A stretch of 64,000 bases of DNA from Symsagittifera roscoffensis. Lineage: Eukaryota; Xenacoelomorpha; Acoela; Convolutidae. Shown here one piece after another: positions 20,546 to 31,790 of the stretch (the first letter of the stretch is position 1; each line of letters starts with the position of its first letter). The position numbers and the translations under genes were made by a program. Location of the stretch: contig NC_087066.1 of assembly GCF_963678635.1 (NCBI RefSeq), forward strand, positions 1,322,201 to 1,386,200. Direction: 5' to 3'. The notes under the pieces are model-generated. The model saw only the letters and a program-made list of their open reading frames with translations. It was not told the origin of the DNA and did not search any database.

Positions 20546-20701
20546 TTTCGATTAGGAATGAAACAAATAATTTCAAAATTTGTGCCGAATCAAAAAAAAC
20601 TTCATCTTAGGTTCTTCTGAGATTTCGTTTAGGAATGAAACAAATAATTTCAAAATTTGTGCCGAATCAAAAAAACTTCACCTTCGGTTCTTCTGAGATT
20701 T
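20546..20701. repeat. Two-copy tandem repeat, 77-bp period
   Basis: The stretch TAGGAATGAAACAAATAATT at 20553 recurs at 20630, and the copies remain nearly identical to TTCTTCTGAGATTT. Confidence 0.9.
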
Positions 20702-21827
20702 GCAGAGAGTGTTATAGACGGCCCGTATATTTGCTTAACGCTTGCTAAAATTGAAAGCAATGATAAATAAACTGCGTTTTGAATTTTCTCTTATCTTTTT
20801 GCTTTGTTCTATAACAAAAAAGGAACAAAAAGTTTCTGACTATAGTTTGAGAGAGGGAAGAGAAAATATGAATTAAAAGGATCAAGCACCATTTTAGAAC
20901 TCAACTACACTGTTGTGTTTGTGTAAAAAATTGAGCTGTCTTTACAATGCACAACGGATTAAAAACCGAAACACAACTGAAGAAATAGAATATGTTTATC
21001 TTCTTAACCTAAAACACATAAACTCAATGGAGCTGAACTGAGAAGAGTTCACATCGATGGCAATGATATGCATTGGATCAACACAAGGACGAGCAGGTAT
21101 AATCAGGAGGCCATCATAAATTGAGAGACAGAGGGAAATTAAAGTGATTGTGGGCGATAAAAAGCAACAGCCGAAACCGAACGAGATAGAAACGAATGGC
21201 GAGTTCCCCAGAGTGGTTATACTTCCCGCAATCTCAATTTTTGTGCGTTTCCCAGTGATTAAGATTCTGTCTCTAATTTTGTGCACAAGCTAGGCGAAAA
21301 CATCATTCATAGGTCTGGAACTGGAACTACGATACAGTCATAATCTAGTTTAATCGGACCCAGCAAACAAAGCTCCCCGTATAAAAATCTGGAAGAAGTT
21401 TGTTACAAAGTTTTTATAATTTTACATGTGCAGCCATTTTATTATTTCTATAAAAGGGTTGCAAATCTAAGAATAATTTTTTTCTTCCAAATTTTCCGTT
21501 TAGAACTTGCACGCTTCATGCAGGTTTGTTTTTATAGCTCATTCACCAGCGCAATTTTGCAGTTTTTGAAAAATGAAAGGCATGCAATTCCCATTATGTT
21601 AGGATGCTCGTCAGACAATTCCCTTAATGGAAGAATGCTAGTCATATAATTTCCTTTTATGGCCAAACTATTTCATTATGGGTGAATGCTAGACATACAG
21701 TTCCCATAACATTAGAATGCCAGTCATAGACTTTTTATGCAACTTTTTAAATGTATGAAACTTATAGGCATGTTTGTGAATTGTATGACTAGTATTTTTT
21801 GTCAATCCTCAATAGTACTAATGTTTA
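20702..21827. other. Non-coding; one mixed-composition patch and a degenerate 31-bp repeat
   Basis: About 20980-21310 has a more balanced base composition than its surroundings. It contains no convincing exon and might be an old coding remnant or a regulatory stretch. At about 21580-21735 a ~31-bp motif with ATTCCC...GAATGC...AGTCATA recurs imperfectly four times and resembles the interior of the adjacent MITE. Confidence 0.4.
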
Positions 21828-22711
21828 CACGGGTTGACCAAAACTTCTTGTCATATAATTTCCATATATGAAAAACTTCTTACCATACAATTCAAACAAT
21901 ACAAAAAACTGTATGAAATCTCTATGATAAAAATTTTTCCAAATATGAAAATTTATGACAAGTGTTTTCCATAAACCAAAATTTTGATTTATTTTTCTAA
22001 TTTAATTTCTGAAAAATTTTGAGTTGTGTTCGTAACCGAACCCAAGTGACAAAGACCTTGTTTTACCCAAAGCACCAAAGGTTGGACTGTCTTGCATTTA
22101 CATTGCATACAAAAGAACCTGAATTGTCTTAAAGCTGTCTTTCACAAATGTTATAACGAAAGTAACAAACTTTTAAAGTTTGGCAAAAAATTTCAAAGAT
22201 GATAATTTTCAAAGATTTTAATTATCCATGGATTGATCTAGGCATACATAAACATGCCATACAAAATGAAGGAGTTGTTTTAAAACAGTTTGAAAAACTG
22301 AAAAAAAAACTTTTGTGTATCTAGGAATACGTTATAAACACAAAAATTAAATTTTGCATGCAACAAAAATTTTTTGGAAAATGTTTGTTTGTGTAATAAA
22401 CTTCTTTTGCGGTTTAGTAAAAAATTTAAAAAAATTCTGGGGCCAGTTCAAAATTACCTTGGAAATTTTTTGTGTCGCCATCGAAAAAATGCTAGTCATA
22501 CAATTTCCGTATATGGGAATTGTCTGTTAAGCATTTTTTCAAAAAACAAAAATCTCGTTTTATTAAAATCAAAAGCCGCAGAAATTAGTTAGTATCTTTT
22601 TTTCAATCATTTTATGAAATTGTATCAAAATTGTATGACAAGCAGTTTTCCATACACTTGATGTATGTAATTGTATGATAAGCATTTTCGGTGTATGGAG
22701 ATCAACCCGGG
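21828..22711. mobile_element. MITE, ~884 bp, TA target-site duplication (copy 1)
   Basis: The left end is CACGGGTTGACC and the right end, read on the other strand, CCCGGGTTGAT. TA dinucleotides flank it at 21826-21827 and 22712-22713. CATACAATT motifs recur near both ends. There is no coding capacity. A TA duplication fits the Tc1/mariner superfamily. The second copy at 26038-26915 has the same ends and length. Confidence 0.75.
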
Positions 22712-24563
22712 TAATTGGAAGTTATAAAAATTCGAGGTTTTGAGAAATAGCGATTGCTCTCTATTGTCGATCAGAAGTTTTTTAGTTACCCCCCTCTTTG
22801 CCCCCCTCTCACAGGTTATATACGTTATTTAAAGCACCAAGTAAAACATTTTGGGCGCAGCAACGTTTTGAAAAGAACAAATTGCCTGCTTCAGTTCAAA
22901 TTATTAAGAACTTGCTTGCAGGTTACGCTTTAATAGTACAAAAAATATAGAGCGTTAATTAACTCAATTTGAAGTATATTCGTCATAACAGTTCCTAATT
23001 CAAAGCATTCTAACTAACTACGTTCGATAACACAAAAAACTCTTTTATTTAAGCTTCAGACAACACAGTTTTCTAGATGATTTGAAAAATTCCGCCAGAA
23101 AATTTTTAATCTTTGATAAGATGTCGAAAAGTGACTGTGGAAAACAAAACCACCCCAAGTATACAACACCCGCATTTTGTCAAACGTCGGAGGGCAACAT
23201 AGCCAATTGTAGTTATTCTTACATCAAATGAAATTTATTCACTCCCTAATGTCAAATAATTGAGTTTAATCGTTTTAACTTGAAAAAGATGGTAATTTTA
23301 CTCACCAGTTTTGTTCCCAATCTTGTGTTGTCGAAAAACAATTAATGTATCTAGGATTACGTTATAAACACAAAAATTAAATTTTGCATGCAACAAAAAT
23401 TTTTTGGAAAATGTTTGTTTGTGTACTTAACTTCTTTTGCGGTTTAAAAAAAAATTTTAAAAAATTCTGGGGCCAGTTCAAAATTACCTTGGAAATTTTT
23501 TGTGTCGCCATCGAAAAAATGCTAGTCATACAATTTCCGTATATGGGAATTGTATGTTAAGCATTTTTTCAAAAAACAAAAATCTCGTTTTATTAGAATC
23601 AAAAGCCGCAGAAATTAGTTAGTATCTTTTTTTCAATCATTTTATGAAATTGTATCAAAATTGTATGACAAGCAGTTTTCCATACACTTGATGTATGTAA
23701 ATGTATGATAAGCATTTTCGGTGTATGGAGATCAACCCGGGTAATTGGAAGTTATAAAAACTCGAGGTTTTGAGAAATAGCGATTGCTCTCTATTGTCGA
23801 TCACAAGCTTTTTAGTTACCCCCCTCTTTGCCCCCCTCTCACAGGTTATATACGTTATTTAAAGCACCAAGTAAAACATTTTGGGCGCAGCAACGTTTTG
23901 AAAAGAACAAATTGCCTGCTTCGGGTCAATTTATTAAGAACTAGCTTGCAGGTTACGCTTTAATAGTACAAAAACTATAGAGCGTTAATTAACTCAATTT
24001 GAAGTATGTTCGTCATAACAGTTCCTAATTCAAAGCATTCTAACTACCTACGTTCGATAACACAAAAAACTCTTTTATTTAAGCTTCAGACAACACAGTT
24101 TTCTAGATGACTTGAAAAATTCCGCCAGAAAAATCTTTAATCTTTGATAAGATGTCGAAAAGTGACCGTGGAAAACAAAACCACCCCAAGTATATAAAAC
24201 CCGCATTTTGTCAAACGTCGGAGGGCAACATAGCCAATTGTAGTTATTCTTACATCAAATGAAATTGATTCACTCCCTAATGTCAAATAATTGAGTTTAA
24301 TCGTTTTAACTTGAAAAAGATGGTAATTTTGCTCACCAGTTTTGTTCCCAATCTTGTGTTGTCGAAAAACGATTAATGTATCTAGGAATACGTTATAAAC
24401 ACAAAAATTAAATTTTGCATGCAACAAAAATTTTTGGAAAATGTTTGTTTGTGTACTAAACTTCTTTTGCGATTTAAAAAAAATAAAAATATAACTTTAA
24501 AAAAGTAATTTTGCTCACCAGTTTTGTTCCCAATCTTGTGTTGTCGAAACTTTATCGAATTTG
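22317..24563. repeat. Tandem duplication, ~1030-bp period, two full and one shortened copy
   Basis: GTATCTAGGA..TACGTTATA occurs at 22317, 23347 and 24378. Copies 1 and 2 are nearly identical over ~1030 bp and include the right half of the MITE plus its flank. Copy 3 has about 100 bases, then jumps near 24480 to the unit's end (TTTTGTTCCCAATCTTGTG) at about 24520. This suggests unequal crossing-over followed by a deletion. Confidence 0.9.
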
Positions 24564-24963
24564 AGAAACACATATTTGATTTTTTTTTCGATTGATTTTA
24601 GCCGGTTTTTTAATAGCACCACCATAGAAAATTGTTGAAGAAGAAATCAGTGTATTTCTGTCATACTGCCAGAAAAGCGTGAACAAAAAAAAACAATACA
24701 ACAATACTAAGATATAATCTATAGATATATACTTATGGAGCTTTACAAATAAACAACCAACAAAACAGCTGGTATATCATTGTGAATTGCTGAATGTTTC
24801 GACTGCCTATATTTCAGGGCCAATGAAAAAGTTTATCTAAGTTGACCAAATAAACGAAAAGTTGACGAAATAATCGAAAAAAGATAGAAAACCATTTTTT
24901 TTTCTAATCCATCAGCCCAGGCGTAATCTACAAAAGGATTTACAAAGCCTTTCATATACTTTT
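24564..24963. other. AT-rich non-coding stretch
   Basis: Nothing was recognised between the tandem duplication and the next HINE copy. Confidence 0.5.
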
Positions 24964-25493
24964 AACAAGACTGCTCGTATCAGGACAAAGCCCTGAATGT
25001 TCCGACTGCCTTTTAAGGCCAATGGAGCAGTAATAACATGGAAAATTTAAAAGTAATAAAACAAAAAAATAATTTTTTTTTTCTGAAAAGTTCAAGATTT
25101 TTTGTACAAACCTCCCCCCACACGCCATATTAAGTAAAAAAATAATAAATTTTTCTCGTATTAACAAATCAATTATGGCATATAATCTTCCTTGAACCAA
25201 TATGGAACGATTTATATGACGGATTAAATCTCGCTTACGCGTTAATAGCGCGAAACATATCGCGCGTTAATTGTCCCACATGGGCAAAAATGTCAATTTT
25301 TAAACCCAATAACATTACAAAAATGATCACAGGTGAAATATCTTTTCAAATTTAAGCTCCGAAAAACAATAGCTTTGAATGATGTAGAAAAATTCCTTCA
25401 AACATGGCCTTTTAAAGAGTCAAAATTTGTCTGAAGAAAAAAAACCCACCCCTAGCACAAATATTCCGTTACTTTCTTTACGAAAGTCAGAAC
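24964..25493 (-). mobile_element. HINE-family element (530 bp, full-length)
   Basis: On the minus strand it starts GTTCTGACTTTCG at 25493 and ends in ATACGAGCAGTCTTGTT at 24964. The subterminal inverse of the start (AGTCGGAAC) lies about 45 bases before the end, followed by a weakened hairpin. The CGCGCGATATGTTTCGCGC block is in the middle. There is no coding capacity. Confidence 0.8.
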
Positions 25494-25620
25494 AAAAAGA
25501 CCGAAAGTTTTGCCTTAATTCAATTTGGAACGCATTTTTTTCTCAGTAGAGTAGAGCTCATGGTTTTTTATTTCTCAGTGTACGGTCTATTTATATACAC
25601 CCAATCTGACCCTATCTGAC

Positions 25621-25985
25621 CAAAGTAACGGAATATTTGTGCTCGGGGTGGTTTTTTTTTCTTCAGACAAGGTTCGACTTTTTGACGGAAATATTTTGTT
25701 CAAAAGGTATTGTTGTCCTGAGCTTAAATTTGAAAAGATATTTCACCTGTGATAACTTTTCCTTAGGTTAAGAAGGTTTAAAGATTGCCATTTTGGCCAT
25801 TTTGAGACAATTAACGCGCGATATATTTCGCGCTATTAACGCGTAAGCGGAGATTTAATCCGTCTTAGAAATCATTCCAGATTGGTTGAAAGAAGCTTAT
25901 TTGCCGTTGTTGATTTGTTACAAGGAGCAAAAACTATTGTTTTTTGCTAGCAGTCTTGCTTCGCCTTGATACGACCTGTCTTGTT
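25621..25985 (+). mobile_element. HINE-family element, 5'-truncated and internally deleted
   Basis: It begins within the 5' part (CAAAGTAACGGAATATTTG) and keeps the central CGCGCGATATATTTCGCGC block. It lacks about 140 bases before the 3' end, which reads CTTCGCCTTGATACGACC then TGTCTTGTT. Confidence 0.7.
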
Positions 25986-26037
25986 TCGTTAACCTCAGTA
26001 GATCTAGAAAAAAAACAGTGGCTCTTGCTAGTAATTA

Positions 26038-26915
26038 CCCGGGTTGACCAAAAATGCTTATCATACAATTCTCATAAATGAGAAATTTCTTTTCATACAA
26101 TTCCATAGGTACAGAAAATTTTATGGAATTTGTATGAAAGGGGTTTTCTCCATAAACCAAAAAGTTGGTTTTTGTTGCTTCATTTATTTTCTGACAAATT
26201 TTCGGTTGTGTTTGCAACCGAGCACAAGTGACAAAGACCTTGCTTACTCAAAGCAACAAAGGTTGGACGGTCTTGCATTTACAATGCATGAAAAACGACT
26301 TGAATTGTCTTCGAGCTGTCTTTCACAAATTATATATAAAAAGTAAAAAGCTTTTAATTTTTGGCAAAATTTTTCAATAATGATTATTTTAATTTTTTGA
26401 ATTTTCATATTATCAGACATACAAAAACACGCCATACAAAAGAAATAAGTATTATAGGTTTTTGAAAAAAATTTTAAGTGAAAAGAAAAAAGCTATTATT
26501 ATCGTATCTAGGACTATGTTATGCACACAAAAAAATAAATTTTGCATGCAAAAAATTTTTTTTTCGGAAAACGTTCTTTGCGTACAAATTAGATTTGCGG
26601 TTCAAAAAAAAACAAAGCTTTGGGGCAAGTTTTCAAAATTACTACTGAAAAATTTTTGTGTCGTATATGGAAATTGTATGGTAAGCATTCTTCTCAAAAA
26701 AATTTTCAAATCAGTTTTTTTTGTCATCACTGTTCAACTGTTCTCAAAAAGCCGCAGAAATGTTTTAATTTTTTTTCTATTGTTTTTCGAAAATGTATGA
26801 AAGTTTTATGACAAGCATTTTCTCCAAACACTTGATGTATGGAATTGTATGATAATGATTTTTGTTGGGTGGAATTGTATGATAAGCAGTTTCGGTGTAT
26901 GGGGGTCAACCCTGG
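26038..26915. mobile_element. MITE, 878 bp, TA target-site duplication (copy 2)
   Basis: The left end is CCCGGGTTGACC and the right end, read inversely, CCAGGGTTGACC. TA flanks lie at 26036-26037 and 26916-26917. The internal block GTGACAAAGACCTTG near 26228 matches copy 1 at about 22049. It is non-coding. Confidence 0.75.
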
Positions 26916-29900
26916 TAATCATGAGAGCTAGCCGTTTGTTAGAGAAATTGGTATGCTCTGAAATACTTTTCAGCCTGTATTGCACAGTTTAGCGAATGAA
27001 ATATGCTTCATTACAAATCTGTATTTAACAGTACTAATATTGCACCACAGAGTGTTTCCGGCTCATGACTCATTCAAGCATCCGCTCAAAAAATGGTTGG
27101 ACTGCGTCGTCTTCTGCAGGTGCGTTCGAGCCATGGAGTCTCTTATTACCGACAAGTCCGCGAACATTTCCGGGAGACTAAAAGAAAAACTTACGCCAAA
27201 TATTTGTTTAGCTGATTGGTAACAGGCATGGAGACAGATATGTTAGTAATTTGTCAGAGGGTCGCAGCAAACATTTCTAAAAATGACAAATTATTGAGGT
27301 CGTTACGATTGGATAAATAACTTCGTATAAAGCAGCAACATCGCTCAAAACACAGCGAAAAAAACACGATAACACTGTGAAATGATGTGTTTAACTAGAA
27401 GACAAGAGGCAGGTTAATAAGCGCATCTAGCAAACTGCAGGGACCTAGAAGACAATTGGATTGATTGGTGTAGTCTATTGATTAGAGTCTATGAGTTGTG
27501 AGTTGTTGTGTGTGGGATTATGGTAATAAAAAGGGATAGGGATTATGTGATTGGAACTACACTGCAGAAGCTACTGGGATGAGTGCTATTGTGGGATAGT
27601 ATTCTGTCTGCTGCTGGGGATAATCTGTAAAAAGCAACTGAAGAGATTCACAAATGGGAGGAGAAGGAGCAGTGCAACATCAGTTACACAGGAGTCAGCT
27701 GTCAGAATAGTGGCACAGTGTGTGTGTGTGTGTGTGGGGGGGGGGGGGGTGACTATGGTGTATGGATGTGAGAGGAGGGAGGATGTTGATAGTAGACGAG
27801 GGTTGAGATAATTATGTGTTATGTTATGGAGCACACACTATGATGAAACTAAGATGCAATACATTAGGCGATGGAGAGTAACAGAGTGAATAAACCAATC
27901 AACTCTGTCAAGACCGACTAGCAATAGGGGGGAATAAGGGGCAAGATAGAAGGCCAAGTGAAGGTCATGTAACTGGTAGGGGGTGGGGCAGTTATGCTTT
28001 AGACGGACCAGATGAGCTGCTCAGTTGAGGGCCTGAGTGACTGACAGTGTGATATGACAGATGAATAACTAATCCAACCATCTTTTAGAACAGCAGAGGA
28101 TAGTGCAGAGGAGGACGGGAGGGAGAAACAAACTAGCCAAACAAGTGTAGTCTATACTGAGGTTGATTTGGGGTTTGGGTGACATCATAAGCGGACTGAT
28201 ATAGTTATCTGTCTGAATAGCGAGAGATGAGACCCAACAAAGAGATAAGACTGGAAGTAGAGAGAGAGAGGAAGAGATCAAGTGAATGGAAAATGGAATA
28301 AGAGATCGAGGAGAGAGAAACAGGCAGTTGTAACGTAAGAGGAGTTTAACGCGAGCAATGAATGAAATGGTTTTTGTTCATCTCACAGTTCGCTTTGCGA
28401 GTCCAATCATTGAAGCGTGGCTTGTGCGCACTTCTTACAGGAGTAAGATGAAAGGAGCCATAATGGAATGGGTATTATGGAGAGTAAATGAGAGAGGAAA
28501 GGGGGAGGGGTGGGTCTGTCTGTAGGATGTAATGGAATGGTCTACCGGCGGAGTTGAGTGCTCTTCTTACGCATAGACGGTATGCACTCGTGTTAATAAA
28601 GAGTAAAAAGCAGTGGCGATGTTTCTCAAATCATTTTGAATTAAATGTATGGCTAACTAACAGACATCAGTGTGTCCATTTAGTGGCCCCATCAATGACT
28701 GTGGTTCAGCCGAGCCCAACAGTACTTTCCACTCCAGTCTGCTAAGAGTGGTTCAGTTCAAGTTCAAGTGTGTGTCCCTCTGCTTTTAATTTTGGATTAT
28801 TAGTGAATTTTTAATGTTACAGTGGCAGAGTGGGTTGGGTAATTGGCATCCCCGTTTGGAAGTTACAGAGAATAAGAGATGGATATTGAAACAATGACCA
28901 GCAGGCCACTAACAGAATAGAACGGCTAAAAATGAAAAACAAAATGAGAGCAAAAAGTGGAATTGACGAGGGGTGAAAATTGAGGGCAGAGTGAAATTGA
29001 ATATACGAATGGAGAGTTGAATGAAATAAAAAATAATCGGTGGCTGTAAAACAGGATCAGAGCAGAGCACGCCCGCCCTCCCTTCTGCTCCTTGTAGTTG
29101 TAACTGTATGGTGTGTATCTAAGTGACGCTTTTAATCCAATTACTGGCCACAAAAGAAACGCTTCCTTTGTTCTCCCGGCCTCAATAGATTATCCCACTT
29201 GCAGGTTAGCAATAGATGTCGGATAGAAACAGCCCTGCCTGTCTCCTTATACCTCGCCCTATGCGCCACAAAACCCAACCAATTCCCCCATTTCCCCCAT
29301 GCTTCCACGGCCACCACTGCTATCCCCCCTCCCTCCCTCCCTCCCCACCCTGTTATAGCAGCACCATTAGGCGCACCCACCTTCAAACAAGGGACACCAT
29401 CAACGGGTAGTGAAGTGAGCAAGTGTCAAATTGAATTAACGGCCAAAAACACTCCAATTATTCAAATCAGGCAAAGTGAGGCCAAAATGGAGGGTACGGA
29501 CAGTTTACATTCTAATCTCATTGTTAGAATGTCATGCCATATTATTATTGTTATTTGCCACATTTACTACATATCAATGGCTGAATTACACGACATGTGT
29601 TTTTGTTTGCATACAATCAACATGGGGATATTGATAAATGGATTGGCTAAATTGCTATTCAAAATATCACACCTACACGTCCGTGTCCGTTCCTCTCATC
29701 TCCTTGCCCCCCCCCCTCACCTTAACCCAAACCCAATTTGTAGCAAAGTTTTATAAAATAAAAGCTGTTTATTGAACTTTATAGAAGGTTATGAGCAGCA
29801 TAGCAATCAATCAGGTGATCTCCGAAATAACTCATTAAAAGGCGAAATGTGGAAATGGGGAAAGAGGGGCAGGACAAAACATGGAAGACATCACAGATCA

Positions 29901-31326
29901 TATTGTCCCTCTGGAGCAATGAAAGTAACTCTGCACCAATCACTAGCAGACACTAATGGTTCCAGTCGACAACAATCAAGTGGCACGAGAGTGACATGCC
30001 CAGTGGTCTCAAAACCGGCAACGCTCCACTCCTCCTCTAATAATTGCCGGCTGGGGACAAGTATTTTTTGACTTCAATCAGGAAGGACGGGAAGGTTGCA
30101 GCGAGCAAAACTTGCAATATTCAATCCTATTTCAGAAAATTCCTACAGAGATAAATATTTTGTTACGGTTGTACTTGTTGGGCAAAAAATTTCATGCCTG
30201 ATCCCCCAAAAATTACAAAAAGTTTATCATTTATGACAACGCAAACGCCACACATAAGCGACAGCGTGCTTCTACCAAACAAAACTAGCCAACTGACAGT
30301 TGGAATAAGAGTAATGACCGCAATGAAACTGAAACAAAAACGGACTTGTTTTTTTTTCCAAAAAATCTTTGAGCTCTTTGAATTTCTAGGACAGTTTTTA
30401 CAGGACACTTTTCGAGAACCCAATTTGAAATCAACCCAATTTGCGAAAACTGGATCAGAAGGCAAAACTTTCATTTCGCTGATAATTAATTTCCTCTTTC
30501 AAAATTAGAAAACGATCACGTTTTTCGTGACCTTTACAATTTTGCTGATCGATAGGAGAGTTTGCATTCCTTTTAACAATAGAAATACACTGAAATTTAA
30601 AAGAAATCACAAGTCAGACCGCGAAAAGTCAAAAATGGGTGTAAACAAGTTTTAAGACTTTCTCCTGAAAAAAAAACATTGCAATAGAAAAACTTGAAAA
30701 ATCGTTAATTTTACTGAAGAAGCGCAGTCATTTTGCAAACTGAGACAAGTCTGGGAAACTAGTTTTTTATAGTTGTTTTTATGCCTGACTTCACCGTTTG
30801 GATGTCAAGCTCTATATGCATGGCTAGATAAATTTGTGACAACCGTATGCTCAAAAGTAAAATCTCTTTTTTCTTATTTCCTTCGAAATTTTTCGTTTTT
30901 TCCTTCAATTAAGAGTTTTAAAGGAATGGGATTTAATTGGTTACAGCAAAACGTATTACGATAGAAAAAAAAGAAAATTTTTAGCAAAAGATTTAAATAA
31001 TATTTTTAATAGCTAAAAGTTTTGTGGAAGGCTAAACATTGTAACAGATTATGGTCGAAATATGGTATTCATAATGATTTGGGAGAACTCAGAAAATCCG
31101 CCTCCCCCATCAAGAAAATCATAGATCAGCCTCTTGCTTTTCGTACACTTTTTGAGCATGCTTGCAAAACTGGCCAAACTCGGCCAAGTCAATGTGGTCA
31201 CCAAAAGAAATCAACAACTTTAATTCTATCCTATAAACAGAAAAATTTACATTTTGCTGATAAATTTATTACACAGCGCTAGTGCATGTACGAAGTCAGC
31301 GAAAACTAAATGTCTCATTATTGTAC
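26916..31326. other. Non-coding region with balanced-composition patches and microsatellites
   Basis: About 27.1-29.5 kb is less AT-rich than elsewhere and carries purine-rich stretches (GAGAGAGAGAGG near 28260) and a (TG)n(G)14 tract at 27717-27749. Short open frames here, for example 29199-29756 with a Pro-rich start, show no domain or codon pattern that supports a gene. The region could be intronic or regulatory DNA of a gene outside the window. Confidence 0.4.
27717..27749. repeat. (TG)n-(G)14 microsatellite
   Basis: Alternating TG runs into 14 consecutive G. Confidence 0.95.
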
Positions 31327-31790
31327 CGACTTTCGATACGAAAGTAACGCAACATTTGTGGTCGGGGTGGGTTTTTTTTTCTTCAGACAAATTTCGACTT
31401 TTTAACTAGCGATTTTTGACGGAATTTTTTATATCGTTCAAAAAGTTTTGTTGCCCTGAACTCAAATTTGAAAAGATATTTCACCTGTGATCATTTACAC
31501 CTATCTGACCAAAGTAACGGAATATTTGTGCTCGGGGTGGTTTTTTTTTCTTCAGACAAGGTTCGACTTTTTGACGGAAATATTTGTTCAAAAGGTATTG
31601 TTGTCCTGAGCTTAAATTTGAAAAGATATTTCACATGTGATAACTTTTCGTCAAGTTATAGAGGTTTAAAGGTTGCCATTTTGGCCAATTAGGGACAATT
31701 AACGCGCTGTATTTTTCGCGCTATTAACGCGTAAGCGGAGATTTCATCCGTCTTAAAATTGTTCCAAATTGATTGAAAGAAGCATGTTGC
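31327..31790 (+). mobile_element. Two truncated HINE-family copies head to tail
   Basis: The first fragment starts CGACTTTCGATACGAAAGTAA at 31328 and stops near 31490 after TTTCACCTGTGATCATTT. The second begins at 31510 (CAAAGTAACGG) and runs through the central GCG block to about 31790. The junction phrase TATCTGACCAAAG also stands before the copy at 25621, so both probably derive from one rearranged source. Confidence 0.65.

Noticed and set aside
22317-24377. 1.03-kb direct repeats as an LTR pair
   Set aside because: The copies abut with no internal region, lack TG...CA ends, and start inside a MITE.
29199-29756. 185-codon + strand open frame with Pro-rich start
   Set aside because: It starts at TTG, shows no domain, and low-complexity C-rich sequence explains the open frame.
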